A stretch of DNA of 64,000 nucleotides, taken from Mycobacterium sp. ITM-2016-00318. GTDB lineage: Bacteria; Actinomycetota; Actinomycetes; Mycobacteriales; Mycobacteriaceae. Below, piece by piece: positions 10,888 to 21,879 of this stretch. Location: the NCBI RefSeq assembly GCF_002968285.2, contig NZ_CP134400.1, forward strand, positions 3,844,001-3,908,000, in the 5' to 3' direction. The number at the start of each line of letters is the position of its first letter. Positions within the stretch are counted from its first letter, which is position 1. The translations under genes were made by a program, and so were the position numbers. The notes below the pieces were generated by a model. It ran no database searches. It was not told where the DNA came from and saw nothing but the letters and a program-made list of their open reading frames with translations.

Positions 10888-11490
10888 ATGACGCCTCAGG
10901 TCAAGCAGTCGTCGCGAGACGCGCGCCGGTTGCAGACGCGGGAACGCATACTCGGCGCGGCGATCGCCGAATTCAAGCGCGCGGGCATGTCCGGCGCAGA
11001 CGTCAATGCGATCGTCGCCGCAGCAGGCGTCGCGCACGGAACCTTCTTCTTTCACTTTCCCAGCAAGGAGCACGTACTGCTGGAACTGGAGACCCGCGAG
11101 GAAGCGCGGATGGCTGCCGAATTCGGCCGGTTCCTCGATGAGCGCCACGATTTGGTGACCGCGCTCACCGAAGCCGTGCACCTGGTCGCGGGGCTCGAAC
11201 GAAGGCTTGGCCCAGTGCTCTTCAAAGAGCTACTTGCGCTGCACTTCTCGCCGACACGGCCCAACGAGGACGAGTGGACCGATCATCCGATCATAGTGCT
11301 TCTTGTGCAAGAGATCGAACGGGCGAGAGGCGACGGCGAAGTCCATCCGGAGGTGGACGCGTTCTACAGCGCAGCGTTCTTTCTTCTCGGCATCTACGGC
11401 GTGCTGACCACTATGAGCAATTTCGACACCCGAGAAACGATGCTGGCCGAATTGGTGTCCACCGCCGTGCGCGGCTTGGAGTTCCGATGA
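10888..11490 (+). CDS. TetR-family transcriptional regulator, copy B
   Basis: A 200-residue TetR protein and obvious paralogue of the regulator at 9456. The HTH region RLQTRERILGAAIAEFKRAG and AGVAHGTFFFHFPSKEHVLL differs at only a few positions. The ligand-binding half has diverged more but keeps GLERRLG and LLALHFSPTRP. It heads the long operon that contains the VWA, ATPase, P450 and EXPERA genes. The pair of regulators with one operator and different ligand domains suggests response to two related compounds. Confidence 0.9.
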   Translation: MTPQVKQSSRDARRLQTRERILGAAIAEFKRAGMSGADVNAIVAAAGVAHGTFFFHFPSKEHVLLELETREEARMAAEFGRFLDERHDLVTALTEAVHLVAGLERRLGPVLFKELLALHFSPTRPNEDEWTDHPIIVLLVQEIERARGDGEVHPEVDAFYSAAFFLLGIYGVLTTMSNFDTRETMLAELVSTAVRGLEFR

Positions 11491-11532
11491 CCGCGTCGTG
11501 CATGCGACAACCCAACGGCGAGGAGGCCTGAA

Positions 11533-11637
11533 GTGGATTGGGTTTGGGAGATTCTGCGCTACGTCGCCGCATGGGGCGGCACAGGTCTGATCATCTGGTT
11601 CTGGTACTGGATGTTCTCGAATATCGGCACGTTCTGA
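11533..11637 (+). CDS. 34-residue single-pass membrane microprotein
   Basis: A small frame starting GTG reads VDWVWEILRYVAAWGGTGLI followed by IWFWYWMFSNIGTF. It is one strongly hydrophobic, Trp/Tyr-rich helix with almost no soluble part. An AGGAGG eight bases before the GTG is one of the better ribosome sites in the region. It lies between the TetR and VWA genes, and a second microprotein lies just after the ATPase gene. I infer a small subunit of a membrane complex with the neighbouring polytopic proteins. It is too short for routine gene callers, so it is easily missed. Confidence 0.6.
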   Translation: MDWVWEILRYVAAWGGTGLIIWFWYWMFSNIGTF

Positions 11638-11654
11638 AGCGATTCGATAAAGGC

Positions 11655-13187
11655 ATGCCCGAGCTATCCGATGCGCACGCGCGTGCTGTCGAGCGCAGTT
11701 GTGCGGTGACGGCGGTCGCGTTGAGCGGACAGCGTCGCCAGGGGGTGCGGCTGGTCAGCGGGGCCAGGCGGGACTTCGGTCTCAGCTCCACACTCGACTT
11801 CATCCATGTCCCGTATCCGCCGCCGGTGCGTACCTGGACTCGCCGCACCTTGACATGCGGTGTGGCGCTCCAATGTTCACCGTCGAAGGACCGAATCGTC
11901 GGCTACCGATTGAACGAGTTGTCGGCGCGGGAGCTGAGTGCGCTGACACTCGTCGAGGCGAGCGTCGCCCTGGGCTGGGTCGCCGAGCACTGGCCCGGGC
12001 TACTGCCTGAGATCCGGCGGCTGCTGCCCGACCTCGACGATGCGGCAGGCGATATAGGCGCCGAAGAAATGCTCGATCGCGCATTCGGAATGGCGCGTTC
12101 GTCGCAACAGCTGATCGTCGACCCGCTGCTCGGTACCCTGCCGAAGGCATACACCGACCCGCAGGGGCTCACCGACAAGCTGCGTCGGACCTTCGGCAGA
12201 ATGCCGTGGACGACCTCGCAGAAGCGACTGCCACGGCCCTACTCTGTTCCCGTCGGCGGCGACGGCGGCGTACGCAACCCCAACCTGCCGCCACCGAGCC
12301 GACCGCACGACAACGACTTCGACGTGACGCCGCAACACCGTCCCGGCATCCCGTATCCCGAATGGAATTCGTGGACGAAGAGCTTCATGGCGGACCACGT
12401 CTCAGTTCTCGAGCGCCCACATTCGAGCCGCCACCGCCATCCGGTGACGGCCGACGCCGATCTGCGCAAATGGTTCTCCGAGCACACCCATCGCGCCATG
12501 AAGAACCGGTTGGAGGACGGCTCCGATCTCGACGTCGAGCAGTACGTCAGCCACTACATCGACCTGACCACCGGTGATGCGCTGGAGCCGCGCATCTTCC
12601 GCGATCTGCTGCCCAGCAGCCGCGACGTCACCACGGCGTTGCTGCTCGACGGGAGCTCGTCGCTCGGAGTGCACGGTGGCAGGATCTTCAGGCTCGAGTT
12701 GGCCTGTGCCGATGCGCTATCGCAGGCGATGACGCTGGCGCGCGAGCGCCACGGCATCTTCGTTTTCACCGGCAACACGCGCCACCGTGTCGAGGTGACG
12801 TGCCTCAAGGAGTTCGAGGATCGCCGGTTCGTGCCCCCGGGCGGCCTCGGCCTTGCCACCGGCGGATACACCAGGCTCGGTGCGCCGCTGCGCCATCTGA
12901 CGAGCCGACTCCTCGACCAACCGTCGGAGAGGCGCCTACTCATCGTGATCGGTGACGGCCTGATCTCCGACGAGGGCTACGAGGGCCGCTACGCCTGGGC
13001 TGATGCGGCGCATGCCGTGGAGGAAGCCAACGACGCGGGCGTGAGCATGTACTACGTCGGCGTCGGACCAACCCGCGTCGACCCTCTCCCCGAAGTGTTC
13101 GGACCTCGCCGCTCCCAACGCATCCGGCGTATCGAAGAGCTCCCCCGCGTCTTAGCCCATGTGCATCGAGAGTTGGTGGCCGCGTGA
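11655..13187 (+). CDS. NorD-like VWA-domain protein
   Basis: A 510-residue protein starting MPELSDAHAR. The C-terminal third is a von Willebrand factor A domain. Its metal-ion-dependent adhesion site reads DGSSS (about 332-336), and ATGGYTRLGAPLRH and IVIGDGLISDEGYEG follow. The N-terminal two thirds are poorly conserved, as in NorD/CbbO-type partners of MoxR AAA+ ATPases. NorD and NorQ pairs are needed to activate nitric oxide reductase, and CbbO/CbbQ pairs activate rubisco, by ATP-driven remodelling. The ATPase gene follows directly, separated only by a repeat-type micro-ORF. No nor or cbb structural gene is present, so the client must be something else. Confidence 0.85.
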   Translation: MPELSDAHARAVERSCAVTAVALSGQRRQGVRLVSGARRDFGLSSTLDFIHVPYPPPVRTWTRRTLTCGVALQCSPSKDRIVGYRLNELSARELSALTLVEASVALGWVAEHWPGLLPEIRRLLPDLDDAAGDIGAEEMLDRAFGMARSSQQLIVDPLLGTLPKAYTDPQGLTDKLRRTFGRMPWTTSQKRLPRPYSVPVGGDGGVRNPNLPPPSRPHDNDFDVTPQHRPGIPYPEWNSWTKSFMADHVSVLERPHSSRHRHPVTADADLRKWFSEHTHRAMKNRLEDGSDLDVEQYVSHYIDLTTGDALEPRIFRDLLPSSRDVTTALLLDGSSSLGVHGGRIFRLELACADALSQAMTLARERHGIFVFTGNTRHRVEVTCLKEFEDRRFVPPGGLGLATGGYTRLGAPLRHLTSRLLDQPSERRLLIVIGDGLISDEGYEGRYAWADAAHAVEEANDAGVSMYYVGVGPTRVDPLPEVFGPRRSQRIRRIEELPRVLAHVHRELVAA

Positions 13188-13252
13188 GCGAAGCTTGCGA
13201 GCGAATCGATAGATCAGCATGCGGGGGCCGAGCCTGCGAGGTGACCGCATGA
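13184..13252 (+). repeat. MIRU-like intergenic repeat encoding a 22-residue Cys-containing peptide, copy 1
   Basis: The whole gap between the VWA stop and the ATPase start is a 69-base element. It starts at a GTG overlapping the upstream TGA and ends at a TGA overlapping the downstream ATG. It encodes a peptide beginning VSEACERI, with Cys at positions 5, 13 and 18, and ending ACEVTA. A second copy of exactly the same length and arrangement is at 37496-37564 on the minus strand. It resembles mycobacterial interspersed repetitive units, which sit in operons and carry short frames overlapping both neighbours. It also contains the GCGAGG ribosome site for the next gene. Confidence 0.75.
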
Positions 13253-14049
13253 CCGAAACCTACTACTCCAACGGCAACGAAGTTCAATTGTTCGAGCAGG
13301 CCTATCACCGGCACCTGCCGGTGATGCTCACCGGTCCGACCGGCTGCGGCAAGACACGCCTGGTCGAGCACATGGGTCTGCTGCTGCGACGTCCGGTAGT
13401 GACCATCAGCTGCCACGACGATTTGACCAGCTCAGATCTCGTCGGGCGATTCATGGTGACCGGTGGTGACGTGGTGTGGACCGACGGACCCCTCACGAGG
13501 GCGGTCAAGGCCGGCGCGGTCTGCTACCTGGATGAGGTCGTGGAAGCCCGTCACGACTCGTTGGCCATCCTGCACTCGCTGACCGATCACCGTCGCGCTC
13601 TCTACCTGGACCGTGCCGACGAGGTCGTCGCTGCACCGGAGAGCTTCATGCTCGTGTGCAGCTACAACCCGGCCTACCGCAGTTCGTTGAAGGAGCTCAA
13701 GCCGTCGTTCCGTCAGCGCTTCGTCACGCTCCCGATGCGTTACCTGCCGTCCGAGCGCGAGGCCGAGGTGGTCGTCGCCGAAACGGGCATCGCATTGCCG
13801 TCGGCGACGCGACTCGTTGCTTGCGCCACAGCCATCAGGACGGCCGACGAAGCGTTCCACTTCGAACCCCCGTCTACCCGCGTGCTGGTTAGCGCCGCGC
13901 AGTTGATCGCAGCGGGCGCAACCGAATTGGAGGCCGCTGAGGCCTGCATCCTCGCGCCCCTGTCGAGCGACGGTGCGATCTCCGAAGGTTTGCGCGAAGT
14001 CGCCGTCGCCAGCCTGGCCGGCGCCGACAGCTCGAGCCCAACACACTAG
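13249..14049 (+). CDS. NorQ/CbbQ-family AAA+ ATPase (MoxR type)
   Basis: A 266-residue ATPase with Walker A GPTGCGKT (29-36), Walker B VCYLDE (91-96), the CbbQ/NirQ/NorQ signature CHDDLTSSDLVGRF (55-68), and sensor-like SYNPAYRSSLKELKPSFRQR. Proteins of this family form hexamers that remodel a metalloenzyme together with a VWA partner. I chose the ATG giving MTETYYSNGN because GAGGTGA lies just upstream. The partner VWA gene is immediately before and a membrane microprotein immediately after. The probable clients are the membrane proteins of this operon or the P450s; no classical client gene is nearby. Confidence 0.92.
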   Translation: MTETYYSNGNEVQLFEQAYHRHLPVMLTGPTGCGKTRLVEHMGLLLRRPVVTISCHDDLTSSDLVGRFMVTGGDVVWTDGPLTRAVKAGAVCYLDEVVEARHDSLAILHSLTDHRRALYLDRADEVVAAPESFMLVCSYNPAYRSSLKELKPSFRQRFVTLPMRYLPSEREAEVVVAETGIALPSATRLVACATAIRTADEAFHFEPPSTRVLVSAAQLIAAGATELEAAEACILAPLSSDGAISEGLREVAVASLAGADSSSPTH

Positions 14050-14066
14050 GAAGGAGCACGGCGAAC

Positions 14067-14195
14067 ATGGATCAGAAAGAGAAGAAGCGCAAGCGAGCTC
14101 TCATCGTCCTGCAGATTGTGATCTACGGCTACCTACTGACGATGTTCGGAATCCAGCTGTACATGTCCTTCGCCCGCGGGTGGTGGGAGTTGTGA
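14067..14195 (+). CDS. 42-residue single-pass membrane microprotein
   Basis: A short frame begins MDQKEKKRKRALIVLQIVIY, then a hydrophobic stretch, and ends SFARGWWEL. A positively charged head followed by one helix predicts N-in topology. AAGGAG lies upstream at a good distance. The next gene starts at or just after its stop, so the two are coupled. Together with the 34-residue protein at 11533 it brackets the NorD/NorQ-like pair. I infer a small subunit or assembly factor of the membrane complex. It is unlike any family I know. Confidence 0.65.
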   Translation: MDQKEKKRKRALIVLQIVIYGYLLTMFGIQLYMSFARGWWEL

Positions 14196-14197
14196 GT

Positions 14198-14887
14198 ATG
14201 GATGTGCGGGCGGGCGGCACGGTAAGCCTCGACGAGCACGATGAAGAGTCGCGCCTGGCGCAACGCCGGGCGGACAAGTGGATGATCGTCGGCGCAGGCT
14301 TGATGGGCATGTGGGCGCCGGGAATCTTTGGACTGCCCATCTTCCTGCGCGGCGTGTGGCTGCAGCGCCAAGCGGCCCGCGCCGGTCTGTCGATGCGGCC
14401 GATGATCGTCACGCTGATCGGATACCTCGTGCTGATCGACGGGATGCTCAACAGCCTCGGCTGGGCACTGGATCTCGTCGCCAACCACACCTTGATCAAT
14501 CGCGTGCTGATGGTCGGCTGGGGCGCCATGTTCGACGCGGGCTACTTCTGGCACTACAACGAAGCCTGGGTCGGCGGCGCCGCCGGACCCGGCGAGAAGT
14601 CGATGGTCTTCGGGATGATCCTGACGGTCTTCGCGATGCGGTGTGCAGCGGCGATCGGCTTCCTGCAGATGAAGCGCTGGGGCCAACAGTGGATGATCAT
14701 CACCTGCTGGATGGGCGTGCTCATCTGGTGCCTGTACGTGTTCAACATGACCATGTACGCCGACGTACGCTATGCCGGCGTGGTCTTCCCGGTCATCGGC
14801 TGGTGGCTGTACGACATCTTCTACATCACGCCGTTCCTCGCGATCCCGTACCTGCACACGGTCAACCGCGAGATCTTCACTGACTGA
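14198..14887 (+). CDS. Polytopic membrane protein of unknown function, copy B
   Basis: A 229-residue paralogue of the protein at 10096. The core GWGAMFDAGYFWHYNE, IGFLQMKRWG, IITCWMGVLIWCLYVFNMTM and GWWLYDIFYITPF is retained exactly or almost exactly, while the N-terminal 35 residues differ. The ATG is preferred because GGGAG lies eight bases upstream; a GTG six bases earlier overlaps the microprotein stop and is an alternative. Conservation of the membrane-embedded polar and aromatic residues between copies argues for a catalytic or binding role rather than structure alone. Two copies suggest a heterodimer or duplicate enzyme. Confidence 0.75.
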   Translation: MDVRAGGTVSLDEHDEESRLAQRRADKWMIVGAGLMGMWAPGIFGLPIFLRGVWLQRQAARAGLSMRPMIVTLIGYLVLIDGMLNSLGWALDLVANHTLINRVLMVGWGAMFDAGYFWHYNEAWVGGAAGPGEKSMVFGMILTVFAMRCAAAIGFLQMKRWGQQWMIITCWMGVLIWCLYVFNMTMYADVRYAGVVFPVIGWWLYDIFYITPFLAIPYLHTVNREIFTD

Positions 14888-14908
14888 ATTGATTCGAGGA
14901 GCACTGCT

Positions 14909-15349
14909 GTGAGTTCATCTACTTCCACACCTGAGTCCGCCGAGGATCACAAGGCCGAGGACCTCCCTCCTGGGACCACGCCGTACTACGCGAACATGCA
15001 CAAGTGGATCAAGCGCGCGGTCCTGGTGTGTCTGGTCGCCCTGGTGATCGAAGGTGCCTTCACGCTGCCCTTCATGGCGGTCTACTACGGTTACCCGACC
15101 CTGAGCCTGACCGAGATCTGCAGTGAGCTGCTCAAGGTTCGGTATTCCGACGACGCCCTGGAGTGCAAGGTTCCCTATCCACCACTCGGACCGCCCGAGG
15201 GGGCCGAGGGCAAGGACACCGCGCAGGACCAATGGGGCATCCAGCCCGTTCCGAGATACAACCGGATCGGATTCCGCGAACTCGTGCGCATCCACAACGA
15301 GAGAGAGGCCCGCCAGGCCGCCGAGCAGCAGGGAGCCCCCGCGCCATGA
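14909..15349 (+). CDS. Single-pass membrane protein with Pro-rich extracytoplasmic domain
   Basis: A 146-residue protein with a hydrophilic N-terminus, one transmembrane segment (about 36-58, [20 protein letters not shown]) and a C-terminal domain. That domain holds two Cys residues (EICSELL and LECKVPYPP) spaced to allow a disulfide. I recognise no family. It starts at a GTG with GAGGAG upstream and overlaps the P450 start by ATGATGA. Its place after the second polytopic protein suggests it is another subunit of the proposed membrane complex. Confidence 0.7.
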   Translation: MSSSTSTPESAEDHKAEDLPPGTTPYYANMHKWIKRAVLVCLVALVIEGAFTLPFMAVYYGYPTLSLTEICSELLKVRYSDDALECKVPYPPLGPPEGAEGKDTAQDQWGIQPVPRYNRIGFRELVRIHNEREARQAAEQQGAPAP

Positions 15350-16566
15350 TGAAATCTGTCGAGGAACACGCGGCGAATTGGGACCTGCGCCACGAGGACT
15401 TCAACGACAACGACTTCCTCTACGACGTCTACTCAGTGATGCGGGACCGAGCCCCGTTCGCCCACACCGACGTTCCGTTCCTGTCCGCCACACCCGGCGG
15501 CGCATGGGTGGCAGTGCGATATGAGGACTGTTACAAGATCCTGCAGGACTGGGAGCACTTCTCCAGTAATCCGACGCCGGAAGCGTCCGAACAGCTCGCG
15601 GGCGATCTGGTCATCACGCTTGACCCGCCGCGCCAGCAGAAGCTCCGGAAGGTGCTCAACCCGTACTTCTCGCCGGCTCGAATGAAAGCACTGACGCCCC
15701 AGATCCGTGACGAGACAGATCGATTGATCGATGCCTTCATCGAGGAGGGAACCGGCGATCTGGCCGAGGTCGCATGGCGGCAGCCGGGCATCGTCTTCTT
15801 CAAGTACCTCCTCGGCATGCCGATCGAGGATGTTCCCTTGTGCATCGAGCTGACCGATACGGGACTCAACGGCGATACCGTGGAATCGCGCGCGGCGGCC
15901 TGGGGTGGGCTGTATCAGCACATTCACGACGCGGTATCGGCACGAATCGATGCGCCGTCACAGGACGACATGATCGATGTCCTTCTCGCGGCCGAGATCG
16001 ACGGTGAGAAACTCGCCTTCGCCGACGTCGTGTCCAACGCGATGCTGCTTGTTCAGGCCGGCCTCGAAACAACGGCGAGCGCAATGTCGTTCGCGTTTCA
16101 CTATCTCGGCACCCATCTCGACGAGCGCGACCGGCTCATTCGCGAGCCCGACATCATGCCGCGCGCCATCGAGGAACTGATCCGCTTCGGCGGGTCCATT
16201 CACGGCATCCCGCGAACGGTCGCCAAGGAGGTCGACCTGAACGGCCGCACCTTCTGCCCTGGCGAATCGGTCCTGGTCAACTACGCGTCGGCCAATCGTG
16301 ACGCCGTCGAATTCGCCGATCCTGATCGCTGCATCCTCGACCGCAAGGCCAACCGGCACCTCGGGTTCGGGGCGGGCGTCCATCGTTGCCTCGGCTCCAA
16401 TCTGGCACGCCTGGAATTTCGAATCGGTGTCGAACAAGCGTTGGCGCGGATACCCGACTACGCCATGGCACCCGATAGTGACACGGTATTTCACGGAAAC
16501 TCGGTAACGCGCGGATACCGGGTGCTTCCCGTCGTGTTCAGTCCCGGAAAGCGGTCAACCGTATGA
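15346..16566 (+). CDS. Cytochrome P450
   Basis: A soluble bacterial P450 of 406 residues. The heme-binding Cys is C348 in [10 protein letters not shown]. The K-helix ExxR motif is in IEELIRF, and the I-helix oxygen-activation motif reads AGLETT, with Glu in place of the more usual Asp. The first two codons are both ATG, overlapping the preceding stop. It needs an electron-transfer ferredoxin and reductase, and none is encoded nearby. It is coupled by ATGA to the DapB-like dehydrogenase, so an oxidised product probably passes to that enzyme. Confidence 0.93.
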   Translation: MMKSVEEHAANWDLRHEDFNDNDFLYDVYSVMRDRAPFAHTDVPFLSATPGGAWVAVRYEDCYKILQDWEHFSSNPTPEASEQLAGDLVITLDPPRQQKLRKVLNPYFSPARMKALTPQIRDETDRLIDAFIEEGTGDLAEVAWRQPGIVFFKYLLGMPIEDVPLCIELTDTGLNGDTVESRAAAWGGLYQHIHDAVSARIDAPSQDDMIDVLLAAEIDGEKLAFADVVSNAMLLVQAGLETTASAMSFAFHYLGTHLDERDRLIREPDIMPRAIEELIRFGGSIHGIPRTVAKEVDLNGRTFCPGESVLVNYASANRDAVEFADPDRCILDRKANRHLGFGAGVHRCLGSNLARLEFRIGVEQALARIPDYAMAPDSDTVFHGNSVTRGYRVLPVVFSPGKRSTV

Positions 16567-17608
16567 GCTATCGAATCATCCAGTGGATGACGGGCGACGT
16601 CGGACAGGTCGGTGTCCGGCACTTCGCCCACTGCCCCGTGTTCGACCTGGCCGGAGTATTGGTGCACAGCAAGGACAAGGTCGGCAAGGATGCGGGCGAG
16701 ATCGCAGGGATCGCGCCGGTCGGCATCGTCGCGACGGACGACATCGAGGCCGTCATCGCCATGGACGCCGACTGCGTCTTCTACACGCCGATCATCATGG
16801 ACACCGAAACCGTCTGCCGACTGCTGCGATCAGGAAAGAACGTCGTCACCACGAGCGGATTCTTCTACCCAACAGCGGACTTCGCCTCAGACGGCGCCAA
16901 GATACGTGCCGCATGTGAGGCTGGCGGAACCACTTTTCATGCCGGTGGCATCCATCCGGGCTACGCCGGAGACATCCTCCCGCTCACACTCGCCCGAGTG
17001 ATGAGCAGGATCGACCAGATCCGCGTCCACGAAGTCGTGAACGTCCTCGCAGACGCGCCGACAGACCACATCGATTGGATGGGCTTCGGCAAGGACAAGG
17101 ACGCATTCGTCTCCGAGCCGACGATTCTGGGTCTCGGGGTGCCGTTCTTCGCGCAGTCGATGTACATGATCGCCGACGGCCTCGGGGTGAGCATCGACGA
17201 GGTGACCGCCGCAGACGTCAGGGCAGCTGTGGCCACCGAGGACATCCCGCACGATCTGGGCGCGATACCCCGCGGCACGGTCGCCGCTCAGCACCACGAA
17301 TGGACGGCATGGGTCGACGGCAGGCCGCTCATCGTCTTCGAGGCGCTGTACACGACTACGAGTACCGACAAGCTGGAGCCGGCATGGGATTTCGGCAAGA
17401 CGCGCTACCGCATATCGATCGAAGGAGATCCGCCGAGCGAGCTCATCCTCCAGGGCGTCGAGCGACCAGACGGCACCATGGCGCACCCCGGCTACAGCTG
17501 GACCGCGATGGGCGCCATCAACGCGATCCCCGACGTGTGCGAGGCCGCACCGGGCTGGCTCACCCACCTTGACCTCGGTCTGGTCCAGCCCCGTGGCGTG
17601 GTGCGCAC

Positions 17609-17612
<4 letters not shown>
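16563..17612 (+). CDS. DapB-like NAD(P)-binding dehydrogenase (paralogue)
   Basis: A 349-residue oxidoreductase of the same family as the protein at 8273. The N-terminal nucleotide-binding region reads IIQWMTGDVGQVGVRHFAH, followed by ATDDIEAVIAMDADCVFY and GGIHPGYAGDILP. The middle and C-terminal domain are alpha/beta and probably bind the substrate. It overlaps both neighbours by ATGA, so it is translated as part of the P450 operon. The role may be oxidation or reduction of a ketone or imine made after hydroxylation; the substrate is not known. Confidence 0.82.
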
Positions 17613-20451
<2,839 letters not shown>

Positions 20452-20452
<1 letters not shown>

Positions 20453-21012
20453 TGAGTTCTACGTCTGAAGCGCCGCCAGTTGCCGCCGCACGCGAGGTCA
20501 TCCCGTTCCGGGAGCGCAAGGGCGACATCGTCTTGTGGATCTTCTTTCTGGTCAACGTCATCTTCGTGACGTACCAGGCAGACATCGAGCAGCTCGTCAT
20601 ACGCGACCCGGACAACTTCACCTATCCGATCTGGCCGCCCGCGTACATGATCGACTTCCTGCACTGGTATTTCGCGAACTACGACCCGTTGCTTTACGAA
20701 AGGCCCGTCTGGTACACCACCATCGTCATCATCGACCAAGTCGTCTACGGCCCCTTCTACATCGCCGCGCTGTACGCCTTCTGGAAAGGCAAGGAGTGGA
20801 TCCGCAACTGGTCGATCATCTGGGCGTCCGTAATGCTCGCCACGGTCACCGTCATTCTCGGGGAAGAGATCGCGGGGCCGTTTGCCAGCGACCACCTACC
20901 GCTGGTGTTCGCAACCAACGCGAGCTGGTTGATCGTTCCGGTGTGGGTGCTCATCCGGATGTGGCGAGAACATCCGTTCACGCGGCCGGTCACCGTCGAA
21001 AGGGAGAAGTGA
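20452..21012 (+). CDS. EXPERA-domain membrane protein (TMEM97/EBP-like)
   Basis: A 186-residue protein with four predicted transmembrane helices (about 25-42, 92-112, 119-137 and 155-172). The layout matches the EXPERA domain of eukaryotic TMEM97, TM6SF and emopamil-binding (sterol isomerase) proteins. There is an acidic residue in helix 1 (QADIEQL), then YPIWPP, HWYFANYDPLL, PFYIAALYAFWKGKEWIRNW, and the final SWLIVPVWVLIRMW. TMEM97 and EBP bind sterols, and EBP moves a ring double bond. In this operon, between three P450s and an SDR, a sterol-like or isoprenoid ligand or isomerase role is a reasonable inference. The assignment rests on a remembered family pattern, not on a search. Confidence 0.72.
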
Positions 21013-21013
21013 C

Positions 21014-21835
21014 ATGGCGACGTTTGCGGAGCGCTACGGCTCCTGGGCCGTCGTCGCGGGGGCATCCGAGGGTCTTGGCGAGGCACTGGCCCGAGGGTGC
21101 GCCGGGCGGGGGCTCAACGTCGTGCTCATCGCACGGCGCATCGAGCTCGCGCAGCAGCTCGCCGACGACATCGCCGCCGCCACCGGCGTGCAGACACGTG
21201 CGTTGCGGGCAGACCTCGCCAACCGTGACGACCTCGACCGCATCCTCGCCGAGCTCGTCGACCTCGACGTCGGACTCCTCGTCTACAACGCCGCGTTCTC
21301 CGTCGTCGGACCGTTCTGGAACTTCGATATCGACACCCACCTCAAGGAGATCGACGTCAACGTGCGCGGACCTCTTGTGCTCGCGCACGGTTTCGGCGAA
21401 CGGTTCCGAGCGCGAGGTCGCGGCGGGATCATCCTGCTGTCGTCGATGGGGGCGCTGCAAGGCATGGTGCGGGTGGCGAACTACTCCGCCACCAAGGCGT
21501 ACAACCTCGTGCTCGCCGAAGGTCTTTGGGCCGAACTCCGCGACGACGGCGTCGACGTCCTCGTCAGCTGCGCGGGCGCGACACGAACGCCCAACTATGT
21601 GGCGTCCGAGCCCGACGATGCCAACGTTCCGGTCCAGGAACCCGAGCAGGTCGCCCGCGAGACGCTGGATGCGCTCGGCAAGATGCCGACGCTGTTTCCC
21701 GCGCGCGTACTGCGGTTCACCCACTTCGCCTTCCGCCACCTGATGGGACGTCGCACCGCTGTCCGGTTGATGGCCTATGCAAGCAACCGAACCTACAAGG
21801 AGCAGGGAAGCTACAGCACCGGCAACCGCAACTGA
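21014..21835 (+). CDS. Short-chain dehydrogenase/reductase
   Basis: A 273-residue SDR. The cofactor loop is AGASEGLGEALA (about 16-27), the NNAG-equivalent reads YNAAFS, and the catalytic motif is YSATKAYN. The C-terminal extension LMGRRTAVRLMAYASNR is typical of the 17-beta-hydroxysteroid dehydrogenase 12/KAR-like branch, which reduces or oxidises lipid carbonyls. GGGAGAAG precedes the ATG, and the gene is the last of the long operon. It probably oxidises an alcohol made by one of the P450s. Confidence 0.88.
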   Translation: MATFAERYGSWAVVAGASEGLGEALARGCAGRGLNVVLIARRIELAQQLADDIAAATGVQTRALRADLANRDDLDRILAELVDLDVGLLVYNAAFSVVGPFWNFDIDTHLKEIDVNVRGPLVLAHGFGERFRARGRGGIILLSSMGALQGMVRVANYSATKAYNLVLAEGLWAELRDDGVDVLVSCAGATRTPNYVASEPDDANVPVQEPEQVARETLDALGKMPTLFPARVLRFTHFAFRHLMGRRTAVRLMAYASNRTYKEQGSYSTGNRN

Positions 21836-21851
21836 CCCGCGCCTTGTCTCC

Positions 21852-21877
21852 ATCTTTATAAAGATAGTAAAATAGCG
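21852..21877. promoter_or_regulatory. AT-rich operator/promoter element before the Rieske gene
   Basis: ATCTTTATAAAGAT is a perfect 14-bp palindrome and is followed at once by AGTAAAATAGCG, ending two bases before the ATG. In GC-rich surroundings this stands out strongly. Similar elements occur at 29928, 37937, 47905, 55320 and 56459, always just upstream of catabolic genes, so it is probably the operator of a shared regulator. Confidence 0.65.
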
Positions 21878-21879
21878 CC

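Noticed and set aside
11487..11531. A 14-residue frame MTASCMRQPNGEEA between the TetR gene and the microprotein
   Set aside because: Although it overlaps the TetR stop by ATGA, it is too short and shows no further support. It may only couple translation.
11655..14049. NorD/NorQ genes as part of a nitric oxide reductase operon
   Set aside because: No norB or norC gene, heme-copper oxidase motif or c-type heme motif is found nearby, so the client must differ.
10096..14887. The polytopic proteins might be PmoC/AmoC subunits of a copper monooxygenase
   Set aside because: The spacing of His and Asp residues does not match PmoC as I recall it, and no PmoA- or PmoB-like gene is present. I leave the family unassigned.
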